DNA of 64,000 bases, taken from contig NZ_CP102770.1 of assembly GCF_038561935.1 (NCBI RefSeq), positions 2,170,001 to 2,234,000 of the forward strand, in the 5' to 3' direction. Within the stretch, counting starts at the first letter, position 1; each line of letters starts with the position of its first letter. Below the pieces are notes generated by a model, which did not search any database, was not told where the DNA came from, and worked only from the letters and a program-made list of their open reading frames with translations. Made by a program: the position numbers and the translations under genes. Origin of the DNA: Myxococcus stipitatus (GTDB lineage Bacteria > Myxococcota > Myxococcia > Myxococcales > Myxococcaceae). This document shows positions 44,716 to 54,129 of this stretch, one piece after another.

Positions 44716-45551
44716 GGCAGCAGCTTCCTCGACAGCCCGCGGTGCTGACGCTCCGCCCGGCCGCGCTCGATGAGACCCGCGATGCGTTCCTTCACCTTCG
44801 CCACATACCCCTCGATGACGTGGTCCTCTTCATCCCCCGTCCCATGGAAGACGAGCGGCTCGCCGTAGTGGATCTCCAACTGCACCGGCAGCGGCACCGG
44901 CAACAGGTAGGGCGTCAGCGGGATGTAGGGAACCCCCAGCAGCTTGCCCAGCGCATACGCGTTGAACACCGTGGGAATCGCCGAGCCACCCCCCAGGAAC
45001 GCGAACGGGATGATGGGCGAGCGCGTCTGCAACGCCAGCCGGATGAACCCCGTGCCGAAGTCCACCAGCGAGTACCGGTCCGGGAACAGCTTCGCCGTCC
45101 CGCGCGCGCCCTCCGGGAAGATCATCAACAGCCGGTCATCCTCCAGGAGCCGCTTCGCGTGCTCGGGCAGTCCCGTGAACTGTCCCGTGCGGCTGGCCCA
45201 CAGCGAGGACACCGGGAACTTGTGGAGGAAGCGCTCCACCATGCCCTGCGCCAGGCGCGGCGGATCCATCTCCAGCATCGTGGAGGTCAGCACCATGGCG
45301 CCGTCCACCGCTACGCCGCCGGAGTGGTTGCCCACCAGCATCCCTCGGCCCTTCTCGGGGATGTGCTGGATGCCGTGGCACTTCACCCGGAAGTAGTAGC
45401 GATAGATGAGCGCGAAGACGCGCAGCGCATCCCTCACGTGCTTCCGGGAGATTCCGTAGGGGTCTACGCCATACTCGTTGAACGGCAGCGCCAGCCGGTC
45501 AACCCGCGCATCCAATCCATCGCTCAGGGCCACGGCGACGGACCGTAGCAC
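44712..45551 (-). CDS. Lysophospholipid/glycerol acyltransferase (LPLAT family)
   Basis: 279 aa. The active-site motif is VGNHSGGVAVDGA, the variant found in MGAT/DGAT-like members of the PlsC superfamily, and the second block FPEGARGTAKLFPDRY is complete, followed by the substrate-side PIIPFAFLGGG. It moves an acyl chain to a glycerol or lysolipid acceptor at the membrane face. The GTG at 45551 is used; an upstream position is not possible without meeting the divergent ABC region. Coupled by ATGA to the SDR gene. Confidence 0.88.
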   Translation of the reverse strand: MLRSVAVALSDGLDARVDRLALPFNEYGVDPYGISRKHVRDALRVFALIYRYYFRVKCHGIQHIPEKGRGMLVGNHSGGVAVDGAMVLTSTMLEMDPPRLAQGMVERFLHKFPVSSLWASRTGQFTGLPEHAKRLLEDDRLLMIFPEGARGTAKLFPDRYSLVDFGTGFIRLALQTRSPIIPFAFLGGGSAIPTVFNAYALGKLLGVPYIPLTPYLLPVPLPVQLEIHYGEPLVFHGTGDEEDHVIEGYVAKVKERIAGLIERGRAERQHRGLSRKLLP

Positions 45552-45603
45552 CCTCCCGCCGCTTTCCGCGAAGGACGTTGAGCCTCATACTGCGGCCTCT
45601 CCC

Positions 45604-46557
45604 ATGACTCCCCCTGAAGACCTCGCCATCGAGGTGAAGAACCTGGTCAAGCGCTTCGGCGATGTCGTGGCCGTGGACGGCATCGACCTGGACATCCGCC
45701 GCGGCGAATGCATGGGCCTGCTGGGCCCCAACGGCGCCGGCAAGACGACCACGGTCGAAATCCTCGAGGGCCTGCAAGAGCCCACCTCCGGCCAGGTGCG
45801 CATCCTCGGCCTGGACTGGAAGAAGGACGCCGTGGAGCTGCGCCGCCGCATGGGCCTGACGCTGCAGGAGACCCGGCTGGTGGACCAGCTCACCGTCGAG
45901 GAGACGGTGCGCCTGTTCGCCTCGTTCTACCCGCGCGCCCTGCCCGTCGAGGAGCTCATCGGCCTGGTGCAGCTTGGCGAGAAGCGTCATGCCCGCGTGG
46001 GGAAGCTGTCCGGCGGTCAGCGTCAGCGGCTCGCCCTGGCGCTCGCCCTGTCCGGAGACCCCGACCTGCTGTTCCTCGACGAGCCCACCACGGGCCTGGA
46101 CCCCCAGTCGCGCCGCGCGCTCTGGGACGTGGTCGCCGAGCTCAAGGCCCGAGGCCGCACGGTGGTGCTCACCACCCACTACATGGACGAGGCCGAGGTG
46201 CTCTGCGACCGGCTGGTCATCATCGACCGGGGGCGCGTCATCGCGCGAGGCACCCCTCCGGAAATCGTCGCCACGCTGGGCGCCGACCAGGTCATCGAAT
46301 TGGAGGCGGAGCCCGCCCTGGACCTGGAGCGGCTGCGTCCGCTGCCCGCGGTGGTGTCCGCGCAGCGCCACGCGGACCGCGTCTCCTTGCGCGTGAAGGA
46401 GCTGCACGTGGCGCTCCCCGCCGTGCTGCGCGAGGTGGAGGGCGTGGGGGTCCAGCTCCGGCACCTGTCCACGCACCGGCCCACGCTCGATGACGTCTTC
46501 CTGGGGCTGACGGGCCGCTCGCTGCGCGAAGGCAGCACAGGACAGGAGGCCGCGTGA
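45604..46557 (+). CDS. ABC-2 type exporter ATPase (DrrA-like)
   Basis: 317 aa. Walker A GPNGAGKTT, signature KLSGGQRQRLALALAL, Walker B LLFLDEPTTGLDPQ and the H-loop TTHYMDEAE match DrrA/NatA-type ATPases; about 80 residues after the core form the C-terminal extension typical of this group. It drives the ABC-2 permease encoded immediately downstream (TGATG overlap). Export of a drug, lipid or natural product is the usual role. The ATG at 45604 was chosen over an upstream frame start at 45478. Confidence 0.94.
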   Translation: MTPPEDLAIEVKNLVKRFGDVVAVDGIDLDIRRGECMGLLGPNGAGKTTTVEILEGLQEPTSGQVRILGLDWKKDAVELRRRMGLTLQETRLVDQLTVEETVRLFASFYPRALPVEELIGLVQLGEKRHARVGKLSGGQRQRLALALALSGDPDLLFLDEPTTGLDPQSRRALWDVVAELKARGRTVVLTTHYMDEAEVLCDRLVIIDRGRVIARGTPPEIVATLGADQVIELEAEPALDLERLRPLPAVVSAQRHADRVSLRVKELHVALPAVLREVEGVGVQLRHLSTHRPTLDDVFLGLTGRSLREGSTGQEAA

Positions 46558-47585
46558 TGGGCTCCCTGGGACAGCTGATTCTGATGCGCCTGCGGGTGAT
46601 GTACCGACAGCCCGAGGTGATTGGGTGGACGTTCGTCTTCCCCATCATCACCACGCTGGTGCTGGGGCTCGCCTTCCGCAATGAGTCCCTGGCGCCGGTG
46701 CGGGTCGCCGTCGCGGACGGCCCGGGGGCCCCCGCGCTGCTGGAGCGACTGAAGGACGTGCCGGAGCTGGAGGCGCAGGCCGCGCCGAAGGAGGAGGCGA
46801 AGCGGCTGCTGGCCCGAGGCCGGGTGGCCCTGGTGCTCGTGCCAGGGACGCCAGCCCCCGAGGCCTTGGTCGACCCGAGCCAACCCGAGGGCCGCACGGC
46901 CCGGCTCCTCGTCTCGCAGGTGCTGGCGACCGAGTCCGGCGCGCCCCGCATCGAGGCGGTGAAGGCGACGCCCGTGGAGGAGCCGGGCAACCGCTACGTC
47001 GACTTCCTCATCCCGGGGCTGTTGGGCATGTCGTTGATGTCCACCAGCCTGTGGGCCCTGGCCATGCCGCTGGTGTCGATGCGCGGCGGGAAGCTGCTCA
47101 AGCGGCTGGCGGGGACACCCATGCCTCGCGCCCAGTTCTTCGTGTCGTTCATGCTGGCGCGCACGGCGTTCGCGGTGCTGGAGATCGCGTTCTACTGCGC
47201 CTTCGCGCGGTGGATGTTCGGCGTGCCCATGTTCGGCAGCTACCTGGCGCTCCTGGGCGTGGGGTTGCTCGGGTCGATGAGCTTCGCGTCGCTGGCGCTG
47301 CTCGTGGCCAGTCGGGTGCGCACCGACGAGGCGGTCGGTGGCCTCATCAACCTGGTCTCCATGCCGATGATGTTCGTGTCCGGCGTCTTCTTCGCGTCGC
47401 AGAACTTCCCCGCGTGGATGCAGCCGTTCATCCAGGTGCTGCCGTTGACCGCGCTCAATGACTCGCTGCGCGCCATCATGTTGGAAGGCACCTCCGTGTG
47501 GGCGCTCGGCGCGCCCATGGCGGTGCTCGCGGGCTGGGCGCTCCTGCCCGTGCTCGGTGCGCTGCGTTGGTTCCGTTGGATGTGA
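46557..47585 (+). CDS. ABC-2 type exporter permease
   Basis: 342 aa. One N-terminal membrane helix (WTFVFPIITTLVLGLAF), an extracytoplasmic domain of about 120 residues, then five C-terminal helices, with FLIPGLLGMSLMSTSL and MSFASLALLVASRVR, as in ABC-2/DrrB-like permeases. Its ATG overlaps the ATPase stop codon, and the methyltransferase gene begins 10 bp after its end, so all three may be one operon. Substrate unknown. Confidence 0.92.
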   Translation: MGSLGQLILMRLRVMYRQPEVIGWTFVFPIITTLVLGLAFRNESLAPVRVAVADGPGAPALLERLKDVPELEAQAAPKEEAKRLLARGRVALVLVPGTPAPEALVDPSQPEGRTARLLVSQVLATESGAPRIEAVKATPVEEPGNRYVDFLIPGLLGMSLMSTSLWALAMPLVSMRGGKLLKRLAGTPMPRAQFFVSFMLARTAFAVLEIAFYCAFARWMFGVPMFGSYLALLGVGLLGSMSFASLALLVASRVRTDEAVGGLINLVSMPMMFVSGVFFASQNFPAWMQPFIQVLPLTALNDSLRAIMLEGTSVWALGAPMAVLAGWALLPVLGALRWFRWM

Positions 47586-47595
47586 GAAAGGCTCC

Positions 47596-49068
47596 ATGTC
47601 CCAGGCTCCCTCGACCTCCTTCGTCCAGCACCTCAACTTCCTCGCGAGGGATGCGAGCAACGAGTCCGCGGCGCTCCAGGCCGCGGTCTCGCTGGGGCTC
47701 CTGGACCAGCTGGGCACGACTCCGGTGGTGCTGCCCGAGCTGGCGCGGAGGCTCGGCGCCAACGTGCGAGGGGTCCGCTCCGTCATCGAGCCCCTGGTCG
47801 CGCTGGGCTTCGTGACGCTGGAGGTGGGACGCGGCTTCGTGCTCCCGGAGTCCACCGCGGCGTTCCTGTCCGACGCGGCCTTCATGTCGAGGCTGAAGGA
47901 GAACCACGACTGGTGGCACGCGGTGGCCCTGTTGCCCCAGGCCGTGCGAACCGGCGCGGACGTGCGGGGGCGGGACGTGCTCGGGTGGTATCGCGCGCTG
48001 TTCCTCGCGCCCCAGGCCGCCGCGCCGAACCCGAGCGCGGAGGACTTCTTCGACCGGGCCGCGCGCAACTTCGCGCGCACGCAGGCGCTGGTGACCGCGG
48101 CGGAGCTGGGCCTGCTCGAGCGGTGGGTGAAGGGCGCGGGTTCGCTCGACGCGCTGGCGGAGGCGTCCGGCGTGCCGGCACGGTCGCTCGAGGTGCTGGT
48201 GAAGGTGCTCGCGACTCTGGGCATCGCGCGCGAGGCGGAGGGCGCGTGGGCCTTCACGGAGGACGCGGCGAGGATGCTGGATGCGAACAGCCTCCCGTAC
48301 TTCCAGCGCGCGCTGCCGGCCACCATGGCCTACTGGGAAGCGCTGGGGCACCTGGATGAAGCGGTGCGTGAGCAGCGCTTCCGCTTGGACTTGCGAGACC
48401 CGGAGACCGCGCGCCGCATCTACCAGGAGAACGCCTCACGCATCTCCGGCATCTTCGCGTCGCACCTGCGCCTGAGCCGCAAGGCGGCGGAGCTGGTGCG
48501 AGGCATGCGCTCGCTCGCGGGGGCGCGAGTGCTGGACGTGGGGACGGGCTCGGGCGTGTGGGGCGCGGCCTTCGGCCTGGCAGACCCGTCCACGCACGTC
48601 ACCTTCCTGGACTCGCCGCATGTGCTGGATGCCGTGCGTCCGCACCTGGCGAAGCTGAAGCTGGAGGCGCGCTCGCGGCTGTGGGAGGGCGACTGCCTCT
48701 CGGTGGACTACGGCGAGGCGGCGTATGACGTCATCCTGTTGCCGCAAATCATCCCCGCGCTTCCCTCCGAGTCCCTGCCTGGATTCTTCGCGAAGCTGGC
48801 CCGCGCGCTGAAGCCCGGCGGGGTGCTGCTCATCTCGGGGTATCTCCTGACGGACCGCCGGGACGGGCCGCTCGACGCGCTCTACTTCGCGCTGCGGCGG
48901 TACGTGTCGAATGAAGGGGACGTGCTCTCGCTGCCGGAGTTCCGCGCGCTGCTGGACCCCGTGGGGCTCACCTCCGCGCGGGGTTTCGACATGCCCATCC
49001 AGCAGGTCGTCGTCGCCCACCGGGGCGAGCACCCCTGGCCCGCCGAGGCGACGCAGGCTCCGTCCTGA
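47596..49068 (+). CDS. SAM-dependent methyltransferase with duplicated winged-helix dimerisation domain
   Basis: 490 aa. The C-terminal Rossmann domain carries SAM motif I as VLDVGTGSGVWG at about 311-322 and RALKPGGVLLISGY as motif III. Upstream are two copies of the winged-helix module that small-molecule O-methyltransferases have once: about 8-95 (AVSLGLLDQL ... FVLPESTAAFL) and about 155-240 (AAELGLLERW ... WAFTEDAARML). It probably methylates a small secondary metabolite. It follows the ABC-2 permease by 10 bp and converges with a paralogue of the same layout, their stops 1 bp apart. Confidence 0.87.
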   Translation: MSQAPSTSFVQHLNFLARDASNESAALQAAVSLGLLDQLGTTPVVLPELARRLGANVRGVRSVIEPLVALGFVTLEVGRGFVLPESTAAFLSDAAFMSRLKENHDWWHAVALLPQAVRTGADVRGRDVLGWYRALFLAPQAAAPNPSAEDFFDRAARNFARTQALVTAAELGLLERWVKGAGSLDALAEASGVPARSLEVLVKVLATLGIAREAEGAWAFTEDAARMLDANSLPYFQRALPATMAYWEALGHLDEAVREQRFRLDLRDPETARRIYQENASRISGIFASHLRLSRKAAELVRGMRSLAGARVLDVGTGSGVWGAAFGLADPSTHVTFLDSPHVLDAVRPHLAKLKLEARSRLWEGDCLSVDYGEAAYDVILLPQIIPALPSESLPGFFAKLARALKPGGVLLISGYLLTDRRDGPLDALYFALRRYVSNEGDVLSLPEFRALLDPVGLTSARGFDMPIQQVVVAHRGEHPWPAEATQAPS

Positions 49069-49069
49069 C

Positions 49070-50587
49070 TCAGGCCGCGAGCCGGGTGGGGAGCGGCACG
49101 CCCGAGCGCGTCGCGAGAATCAGCTCCTGCGTCGGGAGCGGGAGACAGACGGTGGCGGTCAGCCCCACGTCCTTCAGGAGGTGGGCGTACTCGGAGGCGG
49201 ACAGCAGGTCGCCCTCGTTGGTCATGAAGCGCCGCAGGCCGAAGTAGAGGTGCTCCAGGGGCCCGTCGCGGCGCTCGTTCAGCACGTACTCCGCGATGAG
49301 CAACACCCCGTCGGGCTTCAGCGCGCGGGCGACCCGGGCGAAGAGTCCCGGCAGGCTCTCTGGCCTCAGCACGTTGAGCACCTGGGGCAGCACGATGACG
49401 TCGAACGCCTGCTCGCCGAAGTCGTGTGTGAGCAGGTCTCCGGGCCAGAAGCGCGCGCGGTCGGCGACCTTGAGGCGCTCCAGGTTGGTGCGCACCTGCT
49501 CCAGGACGACGTCCTGGTCGAAGTAGGTGACGTGTGTTGTCGGAGTGGCCCGAGCGAATGCCGCGCCCCACACCCCCGAGCCCGTGCCGATGTCCAGCAC
49601 CTGGGCGCGCTCCAGGGGGCGGACCTGCGCGAGCGTCTCGACGGCCTTGCGGCCGAGCTGGAAGTGGGTGGCGAACACCGCAGTGATCTGCTGCGAGTTG
49701 TCCGCGTAGAAGCGCCGGCTCGTCTCCGGGTCCTTCAGGTCCAGGATGAAGTGCTCCGTGCGCACCGTCTCATCCAGCCGGCCCAGGGCCTCCCAGTAGC
49801 GCGACGACACGGAGAGCGCGCGGACCAGGTAGGCCAGCGCCTTGCCCTCCAGCAGCGGGCGCGCGTCCGCCGACAGGTCCCAGACTCCGGCCTCCTCGCG
49901 CACGAGCCCCAGCGTCGCCATCACCTCCAGCACCACGCGCAGGCCCTCCACGCTCAGCTTCGTGGACTCGCCAAGCCGTGTCAGGGAATGGGGGCCAGAG
50001 GCCAGCACGTCCAGGACGCCCAGCCGTCCGACGGTGATGAGCAGCTGCGTGCGCGCGGCGCCTCGGGCGAAGCGGTCGAAGAAGTCCTCGGCTTCGGCTG
50101 ACGCGGCGGCCTTCGTCGGGTCGAGGAACAACTCCCGGTAGTGGCCGAGGACATCCCAGCGGTCCGGGTCCTCCCCCACGGGGCCTCCCTGTTGGAGCGC
50201 CTCGTCGAGCCGCCCCATCGGATGCCACCAGGGGAGCTCCGCCCGGAGCCTCGCGTGGAATCCCGCATCGTCCAGGAGCGCGGCGGTGGAGGCGGACAGT
50301 GTGTAGCCCCGTGCGTCATCCATGTGGACGAGGCCCATGCAGAGCAGCAGCTCCAGGAGCGCGCGGGTGCCGCGGACGGAGGCACCGAGCTGGTGTGCGA
50401 GCGCCTCCACGGAGAGGGGCGCCGACGCGGGGTCGCGCGGGAGGGCCTTGAAGAGGCCGAGGCTCAGCGAGGTCCGGAGCAGCGCGGACTCGTTGGATGC
50501 GTTGCGTGCCCAGACGTGGAGAGACTGCGCGAGGGAGGGGCTCGACGAGGTCGGCAAGGGGGCTCTCCGGTGAGAGGGCAGCTTCAT
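49070..50587 (-). CDS. Paralogous SAM-dependent methyltransferase with duplicated winged-helix domain
   Basis: 505 aa from the ATG at 50587; a GTG at 50608 gives seven more residues and no ribosome site decides. SAM motif I is VLDIGTGSGVWG near residue 328. Like its convergent paralogue it has two winged-helix units (SLSLGLFKAL ... TLSASTAALL and VGRLGVLDVL ... DLSADARPLL) before the catalytic domain, and the two proteins agree along their whole length (ASNES near the start; LFxDPxKAAASAEAEDFFDRFARGAART vs its counterpart; LPQVLNVLRPESLPGLF). The pair probably arose by duplication with inversion. Confidence 0.87.
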   Translation of the reverse strand: MKLPSHRRAPLPTSSSPSLAQSLHVWARNASNESALLRTSLSLGLFKALPRDPASAPLSVEALAHQLGASVRGTRALLELLLCMGLVHMDDARGYTLSASTAALLDDAGFHARLRAELPWWHPMGRLDEALQQGGPVGEDPDRWDVLGHYRELFLDPTKAAASAEAEDFFDRFARGAARTQLLITVGRLGVLDVLASGPHSLTRLGESTKLSVEGLRVVLEVMATLGLVREEAGVWDLSADARPLLEGKALAYLVRALSVSSRYWEALGRLDETVRTEHFILDLKDPETSRRFYADNSQQITAVFATHFQLGRKAVETLAQVRPLERAQVLDIGTGSGVWGAAFARATPTTHVTYFDQDVVLEQVRTNLERLKVADRARFWPGDLLTHDFGEQAFDVIVLPQVLNVLRPESLPGLFARVARALKPDGVLLIAEYVLNERRDGPLEHLYFGLRRFMTNEGDLLSASEYAHLLKDVGLTATVCLPLPTQELILATRSGVPLPTRLAA

Positions 50588-50747
50588 CCGCGAGGCGTTG
50601 TCACGCAACCCCGGGTGAGAAGCCTTGCCCTTCCCCAGGGGGCTTCTCTATCGTTCCATCACCTAGATGCATGTCGAGCGCGCCCGCGGGTGACTCCCTG
50701 TGTCTTCAGGAGTGTCCACCGCAGTGGCTGCCGCGCGAGGAGCTTCC

Positions 50748-52811
50748 GTGACATTTGTGTCGTTGGCTTTCCAGAGCGTCCGGGCCCGGCCCCGAAGCTG
50801 GGTGGTCGGCCTCCTCGCGGCGGGGAGCGCGACCCTCCTCACCCTGGGGTTCGCCTTCCTGGCCGGAGTCGAGGAGGGGACGCGGCACAGCCTCATCGAG
50901 AGTGGGACGGGGCACCTGCAGCTGTACCACTCCAAGTCTCAAGGTCTTCCCACGGTGGTGATGGACCACGGCGACGCGCCGGAGCTCCAGCCCCTGCCGG
51001 ACTTCGCCGCCATCGAGGCGCGCCTGAAAGCCGTGGAGGGCGTGCGCGAGGTGGTCCCCATGGAGGTGGGGTGGAGCTCGGTGTTCCGGGGCAACTACCT
51101 GGATGAGAAGCTGGCGGTGGTGCGCGCGGTGGCTCGGGAGCCGGCCTCCCCGTCGCGCGATGCGCGGCTGGAGCGGCTGGCGGCGGAACTGGAGCAGACG
51201 CTGAAGGAGGTCGTTCGCGATGACAGCCGCCGCGCGGAGGCCTTCTCGTTCCTGGGCGAGGCGGAGGCGCGCGAGGACCAGAAGGCGTTGGAGGAGGTCG
51301 GGACGCCCGGGTTCTGGGCCCGCTTCCGCGCCGCGCCGCTGGAGGAGCTCGAGTACCTGGAGAACCGCGTCGCCCGGCAGGTGGGTGAGGGCGAGTCCAC
51401 GGGCATGGAGTACCTGGCCTCGGACCTGGAGCAGTTCCCACGCGCCTTCCCTCGCTTCGAGCTGGTGAGCGGAAGCCTGCCGCCTCCGGGACAGCGGGGC
51501 CTGCTGCTGGGGCAGGGGCTCTACGAGCAGCACTTCAAGATTCCCGTCGCGGCGCTGCTCGATGAGGTCCAGCGCGAGCGGAAGGCGGGGGCCACCTTCG
51601 CCCAGGACGAAGCGCTGCGCACCCGGGCGGCGCGCTGCGTGGCGGAGCTGCCGGACCTCCTGGCGAGGCTCGACGCGGAGCGCTCACGGGCCCTGGTGGT
51701 AGTGCTCGCGAAGCTCCTGGGACACGACGGCGCGCTGGATGTGCTGCTGCGCGAGTTCCTCACGCTGACCGATGAGAACTTCGATGCGCGCTACGAGCAG
51801 TTCCAGCGGGAGCTGGCGCCGCTGCTCCCCTTGTATCGGGTCCGTCCCGGGGACACGTTGGTGGTGATGGGCACGGAGGGCGCGTTCGGCCGCATCAACG
51901 TGCCGGTGAAGGTGTGGGGCACCTTCCGCTTCCGGGGGCTTGGCGGAGATGCCAGCCGGGTGAACACGCTGGGGCTGATGGACCTGGTGACGGCGAGGTT
52001 CCTCGCGGGGCGGCGCATCACCTCCGAGTCGGACGAGGTCCGCCGCGACGTGGAGTCGCTGGGGATGTCCCAGCCGCTGGTGACGGGGGACCTTACGCTC
52101 CAGGCCGCGGGCATCGTCGAGGAGGAGGCGGCGCCGGTGCAGCCGGTGAGTCCGGAGGCGCCCGTCGCGAAGTCCACGGAGGCGTGGCCCGAGCACTTCA
52201 CGGCCGTCGAGCAGCGCGGCGTCAGCGTGCTCCAGGCCGCGCTGGTGCTGGCGCCCGACGCGGAGCCGGAGGCCGTGGCCGCGCGCATCGCCGCCGTGGC
52301 GACACAGGAAGGGCTCCCGCTGGCGACGGTGGACTGGTCCGTGGCGGGAGGGATGCTGGCGGGGGGCGTCGGCATCGCGCGGGTGGTGCTGCTGGCCATC
52401 GCCGCGCTGATGTCGCTCTTCATCGTGCTGGTCTCCGCCTCCACGCTGTTGCTGCTGGCGCGGGAGCGGGTGGGCGAGGTCGGGACGATGCGCGCGCTGG
52501 GCATGCAGCGGCGGCAGGTCTTCCAGGTGCTCCTGACCGAGGGGTTGATGCTGGGCGGAGTGGGCGCGGGCCTGGGCCTGGCGTTGGGCTCGGCGGTGCT
52601 GATGCTGCTCGTGGGCGAGGGCGTGGGGATCCAGGATGAATCGCTCCAGTTCTTCATGGGCGGCACGGTGCTGAAGCCCAGGCTGACCGCTGGGAGCGTG
52701 GTGGGGATTGGAGTGGGAGTGCTCGCCGTCGTCGTGGCCGCGGCGCTGGTGCCCGCCTGGCGCGGCGGCAAGGTCTCTCCCATCGTGGCCATGTTGAAGA
52801 GGGAGGACTGA
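50748..52811 (+). CDS. FtsX/LolC-like ABC transporter permease (large)
   Basis: 687 aa from a GTG at 50748, supported by AGGAG 6 nt upstream; the frame extends to 50700. One N-terminal membrane helix (SWVVGLLAAGSATLLTLGFAFLAG region), a long periplasmic domain of about 500 residues, then three C-terminal helices with LLLLARERVGEVGTMRALGMQRRQV, the FtsX-family cytoplasmic loop. This is the MacB/LolC/LolE topology. The periplasmic part is longer than usual and partly helical (about 140-230). A second permease and a LolA-like gene follow, but no ATPase gene is adjacent. Confidence 0.88.
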   Translation: MTFVSLAFQSVRARPRSWVVGLLAAGSATLLTLGFAFLAGVEEGTRHSLIESGTGHLQLYHSKSQGLPTVVMDHGDAPELQPLPDFAAIEARLKAVEGVREVVPMEVGWSSVFRGNYLDEKLAVVRAVAREPASPSRDARLERLAAELEQTLKEVVRDDSRRAEAFSFLGEAEAREDQKALEEVGTPGFWARFRAAPLEELEYLENRVARQVGEGESTGMEYLASDLEQFPRAFPRFELVSGSLPPPGQRGLLLGQGLYEQHFKIPVAALLDEVQRERKAGATFAQDEALRTRAARCVAELPDLLARLDAERSRALVVVLAKLLGHDGALDVLLREFLTLTDENFDARYEQFQRELAPLLPLYRVRPGDTLVVMGTEGAFGRINVPVKVWGTFRFRGLGGDASRVNTLGLMDLVTARFLAGRRITSESDEVRRDVESLGMSQPLVTGDLTLQAAGIVEEEAAPVQPVSPEAPVAKSTEAWPEHFTAVEQRGVSVLQAALVLAPDAEPEAVAARIAAVATQEGLPLATVDWSVAGGMLAGGVGIARVVLLAIAALMSLFIVLVSASTLLLLARERVGEVGTMRALGMQRRQVFQVLLTEGLMLGGVGAGLGLALGSAVLMLLVGEGVGIQDESLQFFMGGTVLKPRLTAGSVVGIGVGVLAVVVAAALVPAWRGGKVSPIVAMLKRED

Positions 52812-52815
52812 CGCC

Positions 52816-54129
52816 ATGTTCGTCTTGTTCCAGATGGCGTTGGGCAACCTCCGCGCCCACCGGGAGCGTGCGCTGCTCCTGTTCCTGGTGGTGGCGGGAG
52901 CCAGCGGTGTGCTGGTGATGTCGATGGCGCTGACGGCGGGCGTGGCCTCCGCGCATCGCGAGGCCACCACCACCTACCTGAGCGGCGAGGTCAACGTCGG
53001 GGGCTACTTCAAGGTCCATCCCGACAGCGTCGCTCCGGTGATGGGGTCCTCGGCGAAGGTGCGTGAGGTCCTCACGCCGCTGGTGCCTGAGGGCTGCCAC
53101 CTGCGCGAGCGGGGCCGTGGTCGCGCCACGGTGGGCGTGGCCCGCAGGCGCTACTCGTCCTTCCTCGTCTCGCTGGACGTGGCGGGTGAGAAGCAGGCGC
53201 TCGACGCCATCGTCATGAAGGAGGGGGACCTCAACGCGCTCGCCCGGCCCCGGACCCTCGTGCTCTCCACCGCCATGGCCGAGCGCCTGAAGGTGGGTGT
53301 GGGCGACATGGCCACGCTCTTCACGGAGTCCATCGGCACGCTGCGGCGCAACGCGGTGGACGTGGAGGTGGTGGCCATCATGCAGGGCGCGGGGCTGCTG
53401 GGGAGCTCCTCGGGCATCCTCGTCTCGAACGCCACCCTGGGGGAGCTGCAGGGCTATCGCGCCGGCGCCGCGGGGGTGTTGCAGCTCGAGTGTCTGGCCA
53501 GCGCCGCTGGAGGACGGGACCCGAACGCGTTGGGGGATTCCTGGCGGCAGGCGCTGCGCTCGGCGGGCTTCGAGGTGCTCCCCGCGATGAACAAGGCCTA
53601 CGGCGACAAGCTCGCCCCGATGCTGCGCGAGGGCTGGCGAGGCCAGCGCCTGGACGTCTCCACCTGGGAGGATGAGTCCTGGTTCCTGCGCTTCATCACG
53701 GACGGGCTGAGCGCGCTGACCGTGCTCCTGGGTCTCATCATGCTCGCGGTGGTCGTGGTGGGGCTCTTCATGGCGCAGAGTGTCGCCGTGCGGGAGCGGA
53801 CGCGGGAGATTGGCACCCTGCGCGCCATGGGGTTGCAGCGCCCGCTGGTGGCGGTGCTCTTCATGACGGAGGGCCTGCTCCTGGGCGCCCTGGGCTCGGT
53901 GTGTGGCGCCGCGGCGGCGCTGGGCGCGTGTGTGCTGCTGCGCGATTCCATCCCCCTGCCGGGGCCCCTGGCCGACTTCTTCTTCAGTCCCCACCTGCCG
54001 CTCTCGCCCGACGTGGGGAGCGCCGTGGTCGCGGTGGTGCTCGTCACGTTCTGTGCGTCGCTCGCGGTGTTGGTACCCTCGCTCCGAGCCGCCTGGCTGT
54101 CCCCTCGTTCCGCCATGGAGTCGCTGTGA
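52816..54129 (+). CDS. FtsX/LolC-like ABC transporter permease (small)
   Basis: 437 aa with GGGAGG upstream. Same topology as its neighbour: a first membrane helix (ALLLFLVVAGASGVLVMSMALTA region), a periplasmic domain of about 250 residues and three C-terminal helices with the loop QSVAVRERTREIGTLRAMGLQRPLVAVLF. It begins 4 bp after the larger permease and would form a heterodimer with it, as LolC and LolE do. Its stop overlaps the LolA-like gene start. Confidence 0.9.
   Translation: MFVLFQMALGNLRAHRERALLLFLVVAGASGVLVMSMALTAGVASAHREATTTYLSGEVNVGGYFKVHPDSVAPVMGSSAKVREVLTPLVPEGCHLRERGRGRATVGVARRRYSSFLVSLDVAGEKQALDAIVMKEGDLNALARPRTLVLSTAMAERLKVGVGDMATLFTESIGTLRRNAVDVEVVAIMQGAGLLGSSSGILVSNATLGELQGYRAGAAGVLQLECLASAAGGRDPNALGDSWRQALRSAGFEVLPAMNKAYGDKLAPMLREGWRGQRLDVSTWEDESWFLRFITDGLSALTVLLGLIMLAVVVVGLFMAQSVAVRERTREIGTLRAMGLQRPLVAVLFMTEGLLLGALGSVCGAAAALGACVLLRDSIPLPGPLADFFFSPHLPLSPDVGSAVVAVVLVTFCASLAVLVPSLRAAWLSPRSAMESL

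Noticed and set aside
46179..48326. 715-aa minus-strand frame across the ABC-2 permease and methyltransferase
   Set aside because: Ser/Arg/Ala-rich antisense frame, no domains.
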